A stretch of DNA of 64,000 nucleotides from Vibrio sp. RE86. GTDB lineage: Bacteria > Pseudomonadota > Gammaproteobacteria > Enterobacterales > Vibrionaceae. This document shows, piece after piece, positions 45,100-55,596 of this stretch. A program made the translations under genes and the position numbers. The stretch is taken from contig NZ_VTXI01000002.1 of the NCBI RefSeq assembly GCF_013114545.1, positions 248,001-312,000 of the forward strand, written 5' to 3'. Within the stretch, counting starts at the first letter, position 1. Each line of letters begins with the position of its first letter. Below the pieces are notes generated by a model, which saw only the letters and a program-made list of their open reading frames with translations, was not told the DNA's origin and made no database searches.

Positions 45100-46644
45100 A
45101 TGGAACTTTTCGCAGATCAGAGAAAACAAGATAACCCGATAAAGGTATCGGGGACTCAAGCAAAGTCCCTGTCGCCTTGGAGTGTGTTACTGGTTGATGA
45201 CGATGAGCAGATGCATCAAGTCACCAAACTCGCGCTTTCCGGTTTTACTTTTGATGGTCGACCGTTAAAACTCATTTCTGCTTACTCAGCTAGCCAAGCC
45301 AAACAATTGTACCAAGAGTATGATGATATCGCCTTGGCACTGGTTGATGTCGTGATGGAGACGGAACATGCTGGTCTTGAGCTAGTGAAATACCTTCGCG
45401 AAGAGATAAACAACAACCTTATTCGAGTCGTGCTTCGGACAGGCCAAGCAGGTCAGGCGCCTGAAGATACGGTCATACGCGAATATGAGATTGATGATTA
45501 CAAAGAGAAGACCGAGCTCACCACCCAAAAGCTTAAAACACTGCTCTATTCAATGCTCCGCTCATACCGTGATTTGTGCTTGATTGAAGCGCAAAAAACT
45601 GGGTTGAAAAAGGTGATCGAATCTTCAGCGAAGGTACAAAATACGACAACCCTTCAGGCGTACGCCGCCGCTGTATTAGAACAGCTCACTTCTTTACTTC
45701 AGTTAGAGAAATCCGCTTTTTACTGCGTGGTTAAGCCGCGACCTGATGGTGAGGCCTCACGAGCGTTAACGCTTGCCGCAACGGGCGAATACGTAGACTG
45801 TTACACCGAATGTGCATTTGAAAAGCTTCCTGAAGAGGTCTCTTCGCGTTGCAAACAAGTACTAAAACAGCGCTACTCGCAACATTTTGGTGATGCCTTT
45901 ATTTTGTATACCACCGACGAACAGGGCGCTGACAGTCTACTTTATGTCAATTTCCATCAAGTACTTTCTGAACTAGACGTTCAATTGCTGGAAATTTACA
46001 TGCAAAATATAGGACTGACGTTTGAGAATCTGAGTCTATTACTGGACATAAAAGAGACCTCCAAAGAGTTGGTCTATAGCCTTGCCAATGCAGTAGAAGC
46101 GCGTAGTCGTGAAACTGGGGCTCATGTCCAACGGGTATCACTATTTTGTGAGAAGCTCGCGTTGCTCTATGGCTTGACCGCTGACCAAGCGACCATGCTG
46201 AAACATGCGGCACCGCTGCACGATGTAGGCAAAGTCGCGGTGCCTGACTCTATCCTTCACAAGCCAGGAAAGCTGGATGCAGAGGAATGGGAAATCATGA
46301 GAAAGCATGTCGACTATGGCGTGGAGATTTTAGAGCAGTCCAAACGCCGTTTGATCGTCATGGCAAAAGAGGTGGCGGCGTACCATCATGAAAAGTGGGA
46401 TGGCAGTGGCTACCCAAATGGACTTGCGGGAGAACAAATTCCCATCTTTGGCCGTATTGCTACGCTTGCCGATGTCTTTGATGCACTGGGTTCAAAGCGC
46501 AGTTACAAAGAGCCTTGGAGTGACGAACAAATCAAGCAAGAGATCTTATCTCAGAAAGGACTACACTTTGAACCCAAGCTAGTAGATCTACTGATTGACC
46601 ATTGGGATGAGTTCCTGCAGATTCGCGCGTCACTGCCGGACTAG
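45100..46644 (+). CDS. Response regulator with HD-GYP phosphodiesterase domain
   Basis: A 514-residue cytoplasmic protein. A receiver domain (VLLVDDDEQ, phospho-acceptor Asp83) is followed by a DUF3369-like middle (about 175-330) and an HD-GYP domain. The HD pair (LHDVGKVAVPDSILHKPG, His374-Asp375) and the GYP motif (WDGSGYPNGL, about 434-441) are both intact, so it should degrade cyclic di-GMP. It converges on a histidine-kinase gene only 41 bases away, which is the likely partner. Confidence 0.9.
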   Translation: MELFADQRKQDNPIKVSGTQAKSLSPWSVLLVDDDEQMHQVTKLALSGFTFDGRPLKLISAYSASQAKQLYQEYDDIALALVDVVMETEHAGLELVKYLREEINNNLIRVVLRTGQAGQAPEDTVIREYEIDDYKEKTELTTQKLKTLLYSMLRSYRDLCLIEAQKTGLKKVIESSAKVQNTTTLQAYAAAVLEQLTSLLQLEKSAFYCVVKPRPDGEASRALTLAATGEYVDCYTECAFEKLPEEVSSRCKQVLKQRYSQHFGDAFILYTTDEQGADSLLYVNFHQVLSELDVQLLEIYMQNIGLTFENLSLLLDIKETSKELVYSLANAVEARSRETGAHVQRVSLFCEKLALLYGLTADQATMLKHAAPLHDVGKVAVPDSILHKPGKLDAEEWEIMRKHVDYGVEILEQSKRRLIVMAKEVAAYHHEKWDGSGYPNGLAGEQIPIFGRIATLADVFDALGSKRSYKEPWSDEQIKQEILSQKGLHFEPKLVDLLIDHWDEFLQIRASLPD

Positions 46645-46685
46645 TCGTACGCAGAATAAGTCATTGACCCAGAACGATGTAAATC

Positions 46686-48611
46686 TTAATCAATGGGGAG
46701 TTTTTGTGGCAATGACAATTGAAAGTGAACCCCTTTGCTTACCTCAGACTCAAATAGCAGTTCACCTTTCAGTTTCTGCTTCACGAGATTAAACACTAGG
46801 TTTAGTCCTAACCCTGACCCGCCTGAGCCACGCTTTGTGGTGTAAAAAGGTTCGAAAATTTTCTGCTGTGATTCGCTCGGTACACCGCACCCGTTGTCTT
46901 TATATTCAACAATGATTGACTCATTCTCTTGCCTAAATTGAATCGAAATTTCGGCCGAGCTCCCTGCTTCGAATGCGTGATTAACACTGTTCATAATGAG
47001 GTTTGAGATCACTTGCGTGAGCACGCCAGGCAAGCTGTTCATGGTCAATAATGGATCGCCTTCTAATACTGGCACGACTGGGACTTTTCGTGTTTCTGGG
47101 TGCAGACTCGCCACTAAGGCATCGAGCGTCTGATGAATATTGAATTGGCTGCGACTTTCCGATACTTGATCAACGGCCGTTTGTTTAAAGTCACGAATAA
47201 GCTTAGCGGCACGGTTCAAGTTATGTTCTAACATCGTGCTACTGTCCGACAGTCGTGACATTAAGGATTGAAATTGATCGGTCGTCAGTGTTTGTTCGTT
47301 AAACGCTTTGTTGGCCTCTTCTGTCAGATCTTTGATAACGGATGTGGCCGTTACTGCAATACCTAAGGGAGTATTTACCTCATGTGCAATCCCAGCAACC
47401 AACCCACCGAGAGCGGCAAGTTTTTCGGACTCTATTAGCTGCTCCTGCGTTTGTTGTAACTGCTGCATGCTGCGTTCTAGGTCGCGTGTTCGAGTCTCTA
47501 CGGTTTGTTCTAGGTTTTGGTTGAGTTGTTCTATCTCGATCTGGGTCAGCTTGAGCTCGGTGATATTAATCGCTGTGCCTCGAAAGCCAAAGAACGCGCC
47601 CTGTTCATATCGTGCTTTGGCTTTGAAAAGTAAATAGTGCGGCTTGTCTTTGAGTGTGATTTTCTCCTCACACATGGAAATATCATAGTGATTGCTTATC
47701 TTCGTATGGAGCGTCGCACAGTGTGATAGTGCGTCGATGGCAGTCAGTAGCGGTTTGGTGTCTGTTTCAATCTTGAGTGCAGAGCGCATGCTTTCAGAGC
47801 AGTAAATTAAACGACCATCTGCGTCCGTTTCCCACAACCAGTCTGAAGAGATATGAGCAAACTCAGCTAAGCGCTCTCGTTCTTGCTTTATGTTGTCGTA
47901 GAGCAGCGTCACATTACTGGTTATCTTGTTGGTTTCATCGGCAAGCCAATCGAGCTCGTCCTCTTTTTCGGCTATCCAAGCGTTATGTTCAAGCTCTAAT
48001 GGGTCGGCAGGGTGGCGAGGGTTGTATTTGCGCAGATAGCGGGCAATAGAGAATATTCGTCGATTAATACTTTTATGAAAAACCATCAGTACAAGAAAAC
48101 AGACGAGCAGGGTTTTAACGGCATTAAGCGCTAAGGTATAGACCGCTTGCCAAATAAGGTATTGATAAATCTCGTTAGCATCGGACTGAACTTGGATTTG
48201 GCCTATCTGCTCGACGCGAGTGGTATTAGGGTGATGGTAAACAAGTGGGTATTGCTTGGTGATTGCACGTTCGGTAATTTCCGTTCCAGCTTCAAACGTG
48301 TATTCGCCACTTTCAATACGTAGGTAATCGACTCTGGGTAAGTTAACCAATCCATCAATTTCTTGCTGAAGTGCTAAAAGATCAAACTCCCATAAAGACG
48401 TCGCCAGTAAGGGGGCGTGAATATCGCGTATTTCGACTTGGCGCTGCTTAACGGTATTGAACTCTTTCTTATAGTCCCACGAAAGCTGCAACAATGTGGT
48501 GAATAGAGTAATTGCGCCACTGAGAAGGATCATGATTAGTATGATCCGTCGACCTATACGACTGTAGAAGGGATTGTTTTGGCTCTCTTCGATCTTTTGA
48601 GTTCGGCTCAT
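46686..48611 (-). CDS. Membrane sensor histidine kinase with PAS domain
   Basis: A 641-residue kinase. Two membrane helices (about 21-43 and 160-185) bracket a periplasmic sensor region, followed by a HAMP-like linker, a PAS domain (ISSDWLWETDADGRLIYCSESM), a coiled coil and the kinase core. The phospho-acceptor His410 lies in GIAHEVNTPLG, with ATP-binding motifs NLIMNSVNHAFE, DNGCGVPSE and GSGGSGLGLNLV. No receiver domain is attached. The ATG at 48611 is preferred over the GTG at 48620. It sits between the convergent HD-GYP regulator and a divergent periplasmic binding protein. Confidence 0.9.
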   Translation of the reverse strand: MSRTQKIEESQNNPFYSRIGRRIILIMILLSGAITLFTTLLQLSWDYKKEFNTVKQRQVEIRDIHAPLLATSLWEFDLLALQQEIDGLVNLPRVDYLRIESGEYTFEAGTEITERAITKQYPLVYHHPNTTRVEQIGQIQVQSDANEIYQYLIWQAVYTLALNAVKTLLVCFLVLMVFHKSINRRIFSIARYLRKYNPRHPADPLELEHNAWIAEKEDELDWLADETNKITSNVTLLYDNIKQERERLAEFAHISSDWLWETDADGRLIYCSESMRSALKIETDTKPLLTAIDALSHCATLHTKISNHYDISMCEEKITLKDKPHYLLFKAKARYEQGAFFGFRGTAINITELKLTQIEIEQLNQNLEQTVETRTRDLERSMQQLQQTQEQLIESEKLAALGGLVAGIAHEVNTPLGIAVTATSVIKDLTEEANKAFNEQTLTTDQFQSLMSRLSDSSTMLEHNLNRAAKLIRDFKQTAVDQVSESRSQFNIHQTLDALVASLHPETRKVPVVPVLEGDPLLTMNSLPGVLTQVISNLIMNSVNHAFEAGSSAEISIQFRQENESIIVEYKDNGCGVPSESQQKIFEPFYTTKRGSGGSGLGLNLVFNLVKQKLKGELLFESEVSKGVHFQLSLPQKLPID

Positions 48612-48726
48612 AAGGCTCACTCTATCGTTTATTCTTGAGTATAGACTGTCATTGATAATTATCTCGATAAGCTAAGGCGAAGCTTCAGTAGGAGGGCTAC
48701 ACTGTAACTAGTCACAGGAGGTGTCT

Positions 48727-49695
48727 ATGCGCTGGTTGGTTGTGTCGCTCATTTTTGTCAGTACTCAGGTTTTTGCTACAAAAGTGCTACTCGTTGAAAG
48801 CTACCACTCTGAATACTCGTGGGATAAAGATTATCTTTTTGGAATCGAGGAGACGTTGTTGCCTTCGATTGAGTTAGAAACGTTCCAAATGGACACTAAA
48901 CGCCTACCTAAGCCGCAATATGAGGTAATGGCCGATAAAGCATTCGAACGATACCAACAGCTTCAACCTGACATCGTGATCTTAGGGGATGACAACGCGC
49001 TGAGTTACATGCTGCCAAAATTGTACGATGAGCCTATTTCGATCGTCTTTCTTGGTATTAACTCAAACCCAAGAGCGCTTTTATCGAGGTATCACGGGCA
49101 AGCCGAGGTCACAGGTGTGCTTGAAAGGCCGCTATTTATTAAGTCGTTGGGTGAACTGCGTAAACTGTTTTCTGGACCAGAGTTCAAAGTAAAAGTGTTA
49201 TTTGACTCGGGCGTAACCTCCCAAATCGCAAAGAGCTACATAGAGAAACAGTATCGGCTAATAAGACAAAATTTAGGTATCGAGGTAGATATACAGTCCG
49301 TAGCGACCAAGAAAGAGTGGCGGGCACAAGTGTTGCAAGCGAAAGATGAAGGCGTGAGTACGATAATTGTTGGTCTTTACCACACATTGATCGATCATAC
49401 TGGGCAAAACGTTCCTGCTGATGAAGTGATCAGTTGGACGAGCCAACATTCAGAGTTACCACTGTTTGCCTTTTGGGATTTTGCAGTGGGGGCAGGAAAA
49501 GCGGCAGGCGGCGTAGTGTTGTTTGGAGATAGCCAAGGGCGAGCTGCAGGCAGCTTGGTGAATCAAATAGTGAAGGGTGAATCGGCGAAAAACATCCCGA
49601 TTCAAATTGGTAATCAAGGGAAAGCAATCTATTCAACATCGGTAATGGAGCGGTGGAGCGTTACTCCGCCGGCGCATTGGAAACCGATAGATTAG
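48727..49695 (+). CDS. Periplasmic binding protein, probable ligand sensor for the kinase
   Basis: A 322-residue secreted protein (signal peptide MRWLVVSLIFVSTQVFA) resembling the ABC_sub_bind family (KVLLVESYHSEYSWDKDYLFGIEE, PDIVILGDDNALSYMLPKLYDEPISIVFLGINSNP). There is no ABC permease or ATPase nearby. It is divergent from the histidine kinase, so it may present a ligand to that kinase rather than to a transporter. The start is clear: AGGAGG at 48716-48721 lies 5 bases before the ATG at 48727, and the GTG at 48721 overlaps this site. Confidence 0.8.
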   Translation: MRWLVVSLIFVSTQVFATKVLLVESYHSEYSWDKDYLFGIEETLLPSIELETFQMDTKRLPKPQYEVMADKAFERYQQLQPDIVILGDDNALSYMLPKLYDEPISIVFLGINSNPRALLSRYHGQAEVTGVLERPLFIKSLGELRKLFSGPEFKVKVLFDSGVTSQIAKSYIEKQYRLIRQNLGIEVDIQSVATKKEWRAQVLQAKDEGVSTIIVGLYHTLIDHTGQNVPADEVISWTSQHSELPLFAFWDFAVGAGKAAGGVVLFGDSQGRAAGSLVNQIVKGESAKNIPIQIGNQGKAIYSTSVMERWSVTPPAHWKPID

Positions 49696-49816
49696 GGCTT
49701 GGAGTTGTTGAGTGAATCACAACATTGGGTAACCGCTACAAATGAAATTTACAAATTGTCCAATTGCAGTTACAAAGGCGTATCCCTCGAAAGTTTAGCG
49801 TAGGCATAAAGAAAAT

Positions 49817-50800
49817 ATGAGTGCATCAAGCAGTACTATATTGACGGAAAGTGGTACTAACGAGTTAGAGATCATTGAGTTTCACTTAGTGAAAGAGATG
49901 CCGGATGGCAGTAAAAAGACCTGCTATTACGGCATTAACGTAGCCAAGGTACGAGAAGTGATTCAGGTTCCTGACACAACAGACTACCCGAATGCTCAAC
50001 CACATATGATAGGGGTGTTCTCATCGCGTGATATTTTAACCCCGCTGGTGGATTTAGCGGGGTGGCTAGGGGTTCCTACCAGTCAAGACTTAGCTCGTAA
50101 ATTCGTCATCGTGACAGATTTCAATAACATGACGAATGGCTTTCTCATTGACTCTATTAGCCGTATTCACCGAATTTCTTGGAATGATGTAGAATCGCCG
50201 AGTCAGTTTCTAGAAGCAGGAGAACAAGATTGTGTGGTTGCTGTGGTCCGTAAAGATGGCAACCTAATCATGATTCTAGACTTCGAGAAGATCATTGCTG
50301 ACATTAACCCAGAGCTCAGCATGGAGAAATACGATGTGACGCTCGATAAGAGCGTGGATCTAAACCAACGTATGGTCACTAAGCGTAACGCTAAAACGGT
50401 AATGGTTGTGGATGACTCTGCGTTCATTCGTTCGATGATTCAAGATACGCTGACTTCTTCGGGTTACAACGTCATTGCATGTAAAGATGGTGGTGAAGCG
50501 CACGAGAAGCTGATGAACCTAATTGAGGTGGCAAAGGAAGAGAACCTTCCGATTAGCGAGCTTATTGACGGTGTTGTAACCGACGTTGAAATGCCACGTA
50601 TGGATGGGATGCATTTGGTGAAACGTCTACGTGACAGTGAAGCGTATGCCAATATGCCGATTGTGATGTTCTCATCTCTGATGAGCGACGATAACCGTGC
50701 TAAAGCGCTTGCTTTGGGTGCCAACGATACCATCACTAAACCAGAGATTGGCCGTATGGTGACAATGATGGACAAGTATATCTTCGGTAAAACAAACTAG
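49817..50800 (+). CDS. cheV: Chemotaxis coupling protein CheV
   Basis: A 327-residue fusion of a CheW-like domain (about 15-165; YGINVAKVREVIQVPD, IGVFSSRDILTPLVDLAGWLG) and a receiver domain (about 195-325). The receiver has VMVVDDSAFIRSM and phospho-acceptor Asp256 in TDVEMPRMDGM. CheV couples chemoreceptors to CheA and may adjust signal gain through its receiver. It is monocistronic with a terminator shared with deaD. Confidence 0.95.
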   Translation: MSASSSTILTESGTNELEIIEFHLVKEMPDGSKKTCYYGINVAKVREVIQVPDTTDYPNAQPHMIGVFSSRDILTPLVDLAGWLGVPTSQDLARKFVIVTDFNNMTNGFLIDSISRIHRISWNDVESPSQFLEAGEQDCVVAVVRKDGNLIMILDFEKIIADINPELSMEKYDVTLDKSVDLNQRMVTKRNAKTVMVVDDSAFIRSMIQDTLTSSGYNVIACKDGGEAHEKLMNLIEVAKEENLPISELIDGVVTDVEMPRMDGMHLVKRLRDSEAYANMPIVMFSSLMSDDNRAKALALGANDTITKPEIGRMVTMMDKYIFGKTN

Positions 50801-50847
50801 GTTTGAATAGGAAAGCCACCTTGCTTCGAGGTGGTTTTCAACAGATA

Positions 50848-50877
50848 AAAAAAGGGTACGCAATGCGTACCCTTTTT
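50848..50877. terminator. Bidirectional terminator between cheV and the helicase gene
   Basis: Stem AAAAGGGTACGC / GCGTACCCTTTT with a 3-base loop and A/T-runs on both sides, between two converging genes. Confidence 0.93.
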
Positions 50878-50893
50878 CTTTTGTATTCGAGGA

Positions 50894-52870
50894 TTAACCT
50901 TCGCTGCGGTTACCACGACCATGGCCACGTTCGCCACGGTAGTTACCACGGTGATCGCCACCACGGTTACGGTCGAAGCGACGCTCGCCATCACGACGAC
51001 CACCTTCACGGTTTCCATCACGACCGCCTTCACGGTTACCACGGTAGCCACCGCCGTTACCATCACGATTGCCGTCACGGTTGCCACGGTAACCACCACC
51101 GTTACCATCACGACGACCGCCTTCACGGTTGCCACGGTAACCACCACCGTTACCATCACGACGACCACGACCGCCATCACGACGACCACCGTCACGACGT
51201 GGTTCACGGAAATCAGTGAAGTCACAGACTACGGCATCAACTTGCTTCTGACGGATACGTAGTTTCTGTAGCTTGCCTGCTGTTTCAGAAGACATTGCTT
51301 TTGGAAGCTGAACGTAAGTTTCGCCTTGTGCCAGTTTGATTGCACCGATAGAACCTTTTGTTAGGCCTAGTTCGTTTGCAAGTGCACCAACGATGTCTTT
51401 AACTTGAACGCCTTGCTCACGACCCACTTGAAGCTGGTAAGTATCCCAGTCTTGAGTGTTGAATTCGCGGCGAGCACCACCGTCACGGCCGTTCTCACGA
51501 CGTTCTTTACGACGTTGCTTATCACGCTCGATTGCTTCAATCATTGGGTCTTCGCCAATGTAGAATAGTGGGCGCTTACCTTGCTGGCGCTTAAGCAGGA
51601 TTGCTGCTAGTGTCGCTGCGTCTAGCTCTAGAGACTCTTGTAGTTTTTCAACTAGCTCAGAGAATTTCTCTAGTGCTTTGTGTTCTTTATCTGCTTCAAG
51701 CTCTGCACCAAGTTGTGCTACGCGAGCTTCTGCAACTTTGTCACGGTGTGGAAGTTGGATCTCTTCCATAGACGACTTAGTTACACGCTCGATAGTGCGA
51801 AGCATACGTAGTTGGTTAGTGCGAACTAGAAGGATCGCTTTACCTTTACGTCCCGCACGACCTGTACGGCCGATACGGTGGATGTAAGACTCAACATCGA
51901 ATGGGATGTCGTAGTTGAATACGTGTGTGATACGTGGAACGTCAAGACCACGTGCTACAACGTCAGTTGCAACTAGAATGTCGATAACACCTTGTTTGAT
52001 GTGGTCAACAGTACGCTCACGTAGAGACTGAGGAATGTCACCGTGCAGTGCAGACGCTTTGAAGCCACGTGCACATAGCCAATCCGCTAGACGTTCAGTG
52101 TCTTGACGAGTACGTACGAATACGATTGATGCGTCAGTCTCTTCTGTTTCTAGAAGACGAGACATTGCTTCGTCTTTTTCTACACCTTTAACAACCCAGA
52201 ACTGCTGTTCTACTTTGTCTACAGTGTGGTTCTTACCTGCAACGTCGATCGTTTCTGGATCGCGTAGGAAGCGCTCAACAATGTTTTTCAGCATTGGAGG
52301 CATAGTTGCAGAGAATAGTACACGTTGTGCAGAAGAAGGCGCGTGCTCCATGATTTCTGTTACGTCATCAACGAAGCCCATGTTTAGCATTTCATCAGCT
52401 TCATCAAGAACAAATGTGTGTACTTCGTCTAGGTGTAGACGGTCACGGTTGATAAGGTCTTGAACACGGCCAGGAGTACCTACAACAATGTGAGCACCGT
52501 TTTTAAGTGCACGCATTTGATCAACGATAGAAGCACCACCGTAGATCTCTAGTACTTTAAGGCCTGAGATGTTTTTACCAAGGTTCTTAACTTCTGCTGC
52601 TACCTGGATCGCTAGTTCGCGAGTTGGTGCAAGAACGATTGCTTGAGGCTTACGCTGTGCAAGGTCTAGCTTGTTAAGAAGAGGAAGAGAGAAAGCTGCT
52701 GTTTTTCCAGTACCAGTTTGAGCTTTACCTAGTGCGTCTTTACCAGCCAATAGGTGCGGGATTGCCGCTGCCTGAATTGGAGTTGGTGAAACAAAACCCA
52801 TACCGTCAAGAGCTGAAAGGATAGAGTCGTTAAGCGCTAGATCGCTAAACTGAATTACAGAATCTGTCAT
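50894..52870 (-). CDS. deaD: DEAD-box RNA helicase (DeaD/CsdA type) with Arg/Gly-rich tail
   Basis: ATP-dependent RNA helicase of 658 residues, probably in ribosome assembly and mRNA unwinding at low temperature. Motifs in order: Q motif (GFVSPTPIQ), Walker A AQTGTGKT, PTRELA, TPGRV, DEAD (VLDEADEML), SAT, and HRIGRTGRAGRKG. A DbpA-like RNA-binding domain follows (about 475-555). The tail from about 560 is low complexity, built of repeated GNREGGRRDGNGGGYRG units, and likely disordered and RNA-binding. The repeats make this region of the gene internally repetitive (about 50930-51190). Confidence 0.93.
   Translation of the reverse strand: MTDSVIQFSDLALNDSILSALDGMGFVSPTPIQAAAIPHLLAGKDALGKAQTGTGKTAAFSLPLLNKLDLAQRKPQAIVLAPTRELAIQVAAEVKNLGKNISGLKVLEIYGGASIVDQMRALKNGAHIVVGTPGRVQDLINRDRLHLDEVHTFVLDEADEMLNMGFVDDVTEIMEHAPSSAQRVLFSATMPPMLKNIVERFLRDPETIDVAGKNHTVDKVEQQFWVVKGVEKDEAMSRLLETEETDASIVFVRTRQDTERLADWLCARGFKASALHGDIPQSLRERTVDHIKQGVIDILVATDVVARGLDVPRITHVFNYDIPFDVESYIHRIGRTGRAGRKGKAILLVRTNQLRMLRTIERVTKSSMEEIQLPHRDKVAEARVAQLGAELEADKEHKALEKFSELVEKLQESLELDAATLAAILLKRQQGKRPLFYIGEDPMIEAIERDKQRRKERRENGRDGGARREFNTQDWDTYQLQVGREQGVQVKDIVGALANELGLTKGSIGAIKLAQGETYVQLPKAMSSETAGKLQKLRIRQKQVDAVVCDFTDFREPRRDGGRRDGGRGRRDGNGGGYRGNREGGRRDGNGGGYRGNRDGNRDGNGGGYRGNREGGRDGNREGGRRDGERRFDRNRGGDHRGNYRGERGHGRGNRSEG
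50930..51190 (-). repeat. Repetitive coding DNA for the helicase Arg/Gly tail
   Basis: Units such as GGYRGNRxGG and RRDGNGGGY recur several times with near-identical codons, so the DNA itself is repetitive here. Long shadow frames on the plus strand (for example 50803-51219, His/Asp-rich) come from this repeat and are not genes. Confidence 0.8.
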
Positions 52871-53349
52871 TGGGATCCTACTGTATATAAGTCAATAAAA
52901 GGTCCCACGAGCTCTACCAATTCCAATACCAATCCAGATATTTGCTGAGATCCGTTCAGATGCGGATAAGTCGTAAATCGCATCAAGCCTCTAGGGACAT
53001 AAACACATCGATACCACTGACTATTTGCTCGGTATTGCGAGGCAATCTGTGGAGCATATAGTGAGAGGCACCGATATAAGGGGGCGGATTATTCCTGAAA
53101 AGCACAAAAAAAGCTAGAAAAAATTGAATTTCATCACAATTTTTTCCAAATTTGAGAGCGTTTGTTCATAGAAACGACATTTTGATACATAAATCGAATG
53201 AATAGTCACCAGTGAGTTCAAAATGCTAACTGATTGAATTGTTCGTTAAAGCGTAGATTGTCATCGGGATTAGGTAGATAGGGCATAGGCTGAGTGATAT
53301 AGTGTGCGCAATTTTTCGGATAGATACTTACTCGGTTAATACAAGATAA
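52871..53349. promoter_or_regulatory. Divergent intergenic region of deaD and rnb
   Basis: About 480 bases without a gene, A+T-rich, between divergent start codons. On the minus strand a long leader probably precedes deaD, with an ATACC/GGTAT pairing around 53015-53040, as is common for cold-induced helicase genes. I saw no exact cold-shock box. No small ORF is convincing. Confidence 0.5.
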
Positions 53350-55353
53350 ATGTTTCAAGATAACCCTCTACTGGCTCAACTTAAGCAGCAAATTCAAGAA
53401 AACCTTCCTAAAAAGGAAGGAACAATCAAAGCAACGGAAAAAGGCTTTGGTTTTTTAGAAGTCGATAGCAAGACAAGCTACTTTATTCCGCCACCGTACA
53501 TGAAAAAATGTATGCACGGCGACAAAGTGAAAGCGATCATTCGTACTGAAAAAGATCGTGAGCAAGCTGAACCAGAAGAGTTACTAGAGCAAGGCGTTAA
53601 CCGTTTTATTGGCCGCGTTAAGCTGTTTAAGGGCAAACTCAATGTCACCCCTGATCATCCGCAACTTAAAAAGCTCTCTTTAAAAGCGAAAACTCGCAAA
53701 GGCATCAAGAGTGATGATCTTAAAGAGGGAGATTGGGTTGTTGCTCATCTTATCCAACACCCACTAAAAGGTGACAATGGTTTCTTCGTAGAGATCTCTG
53801 AGAAGATCACTGACGCAGACGACAAGATTGCACCTTGGTGGGTAACACTGGCGCAAAACGATCTACCAAACAGTGAACCTGCGGGCATCGATAATTGGGA
53901 AATCAAAGACGACGCTGATCTTGAGCGTGTGGATATGACGCACGTTCCATTCGTGACGATCGACGGTGCTTCGACCAAAGATATGGACGATGCGCTTTAC
54001 GCTAAAAAAACTGAGTCTGGTGACTTTGAACTGACCATCGCTATCGCGGATCCTACGGCTTACATCACTCCAGAAAGTGAAATGGATAAAGTCGCTCGTC
54101 AACGTGGCTTCACCATCTACATGCCGGGTCGCAATATTCCAATGCTGCCACGTGATTTGGCTGATGAATTGTGTTCACTGATGCAAGACGAAGTTCGCCC
54201 AGCACTTTGCTGCACCGTCACTGTTGCTAAAGACGGTGTTATCGGTGATGACATCAAGTTCTTTTCGGCGAACATCAAGTCTCACGCTCGCCTTGTTTAC
54301 GATCACGTATCAGACTGGATTGAAAATGGTGAGTCTCAAGAGTGGCAGCCAGCTGATGAGATCTCGCAGATTGTTCGTGACCTGTATGAGTTCTCTCTAG
54401 CGCGTGCTGATTGGCGTGAAAAGAATGCTGTGGTATTCCCAGACCGCCCAGATTACCGTTTTGAACTAAGCGAAGACAACGATGTTGTGGCTATTCACGC
54501 TGATATGCGTCGTAGTGCAAACCGTTTGGTTGAAGAAGCTATGATCACGGCAAACATTTGTGCTGGCCGTACACTTCGATCGACGTTTAACTCAGGTGTA
54601 TTCAACACGCACCTAGGCTTCAAACCAGAGAAAATTGCAGACGTTCTGGGCTTTGTAAACCCTGAAGGTGAATTGCCATTTACCGCTGAATCAGTCGCAA
54701 CGTTAGAAGGTTTTGCTGAACTTCGTCGTTGGTTGGGTCAGCAAGAGTCTAGCTACTTAGACAACCGTATTCGCAAGTTCCAAGCATACAGTGAGATTGG
54801 CAACGAGCCACTACCGCACTACGCAATGGGCCTTGATATCTACGCGACGTGGACATCTCCAATCCGTAAATATGGCGATATGATCAACCACCGTATGTTG
54901 AAAGCGCACGTCTTGGGTAAAGAGCCAGTGCAAACTGCGGATGAAACGGTCGGTGAGGAGCTCGCACTGCACCGTAAACATCATAAGATTGCTGAGCGTA
55001 ATGTTGGTGATTGGCTATACGCTCGCACGCTTGCAGAAGAGCCAGCAAAAGAAACCAAGTTCAATGGTGAGATCTTTGATATTAACCGCGCGGGTATGCG
55101 TATCCGTCTTATTGAAAACGGTGCCGCGGCGTTTATCCCTGGTTCTCTGATTCTAGCGAACAAAGAGCGCCTAGAGTGCAGCGCAGATAACGGTACAGTC
55201 TCTATCGACAAAGAAGTAACCTACCGTTTGGGTGATGTACTTGAAGTGGTATTGACGGAAGTGAATCAAGAAAACCGCAACCTAGTCGCGAAACCAACTC
55301 AAATCTTTGATGACGTTAAAACAGTCGCAGAAGTAGAGAAAGCGGCTGAGTAA
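53350..55353 (+). CDS. rnb: Exoribonuclease II
   Basis: 3'-to-5' exoribonuclease of 667 residues. Two cold-shock domains at the N terminus precede the RNB catalytic domain, with the metal-binding set D205, D211, D213 and D214 ([15 protein letters not shown]), and a C-terminal S1 domain (about 565-650). The length and the pattern [20 protein letters not shown] fit RNase II rather than RNase R, which is longer. The ribosome-binding site before the ATG at 53350 is weak. It is divergent from deaD. Confidence 0.94.
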   Translation: MFQDNPLLAQLKQQIQENLPKKEGTIKATEKGFGFLEVDSKTSYFIPPPYMKKCMHGDKVKAIIRTEKDREQAEPEELLEQGVNRFIGRVKLFKGKLNVTPDHPQLKKLSLKAKTRKGIKSDDLKEGDWVVAHLIQHPLKGDNGFFVEISEKITDADDKIAPWWVTLAQNDLPNSEPAGIDNWEIKDDADLERVDMTHVPFVTIDGASTKDMDDALYAKKTESGDFELTIAIADPTAYITPESEMDKVARQRGFTIYMPGRNIPMLPRDLADELCSLMQDEVRPALCCTVTVAKDGVIGDDIKFFSANIKSHARLVYDHVSDWIENGESQEWQPADEISQIVRDLYEFSLARADWREKNAVVFPDRPDYRFELSEDNDVVAIHADMRRSANRLVEEAMITANICAGRTLRSTFNSGVFNTHLGFKPEKIADVLGFVNPEGELPFTAESVATLEGFAELRRWLGQQESSYLDNRIRKFQAYSEIGNEPLPHYAMGLDIYATWTSPIRKYGDMINHRMLKAHVLGKEPVQTADETVGEELALHRKHHKIAERNVGDWLYARTLAEEPAKETKFNGEIFDINRAGMRIRLIENGAAAFIPGSLILANKERLECSADNGTVSIDKEVTYRLGDVLEVVLTEVNQENRNLVAKPTQIFDDVKTVAEVEKAAE

Positions 55354-55405
55354 GTGGGCGCCACTAGTCTGGTAAACGTTTAGTTTCGCTTACAGCAACA
55401 CATTG

Positions 55406-55440
55406 AAAACGCACATTTCAAATTGGAATGTGCGTTTTTT
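55406..55440 (+). terminator. Terminator of rnb
   Basis: The stem AAAACGCACATT / AATGTGCGTTTT with a 9-base loop is followed by TT and further T-rich sequence, 53 bases after the rnb stop. Confidence 0.92.
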
Positions 55441-55596
55441 ATTGCTTTGAATTCTATGGCCTTGCAATGCATCGGAGCTTTTATTGATAGATTTGATTTA
55501 TAAATAACATTTGGTTAACGTTTTTCGCAGTGCTATTGTTCACGCAGAGAGCTGAACAGAGCAATTTTGTACAAGACTGCAAGGAAGAAACCCTCG

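Noticed and set aside
50803..51219. 138-residue His/Asp-rich ORF on the plus strand
   Set aside because: It is antisense to the Gly/Arg repeats of the helicase gene; its composition is the mirror of that repeat.
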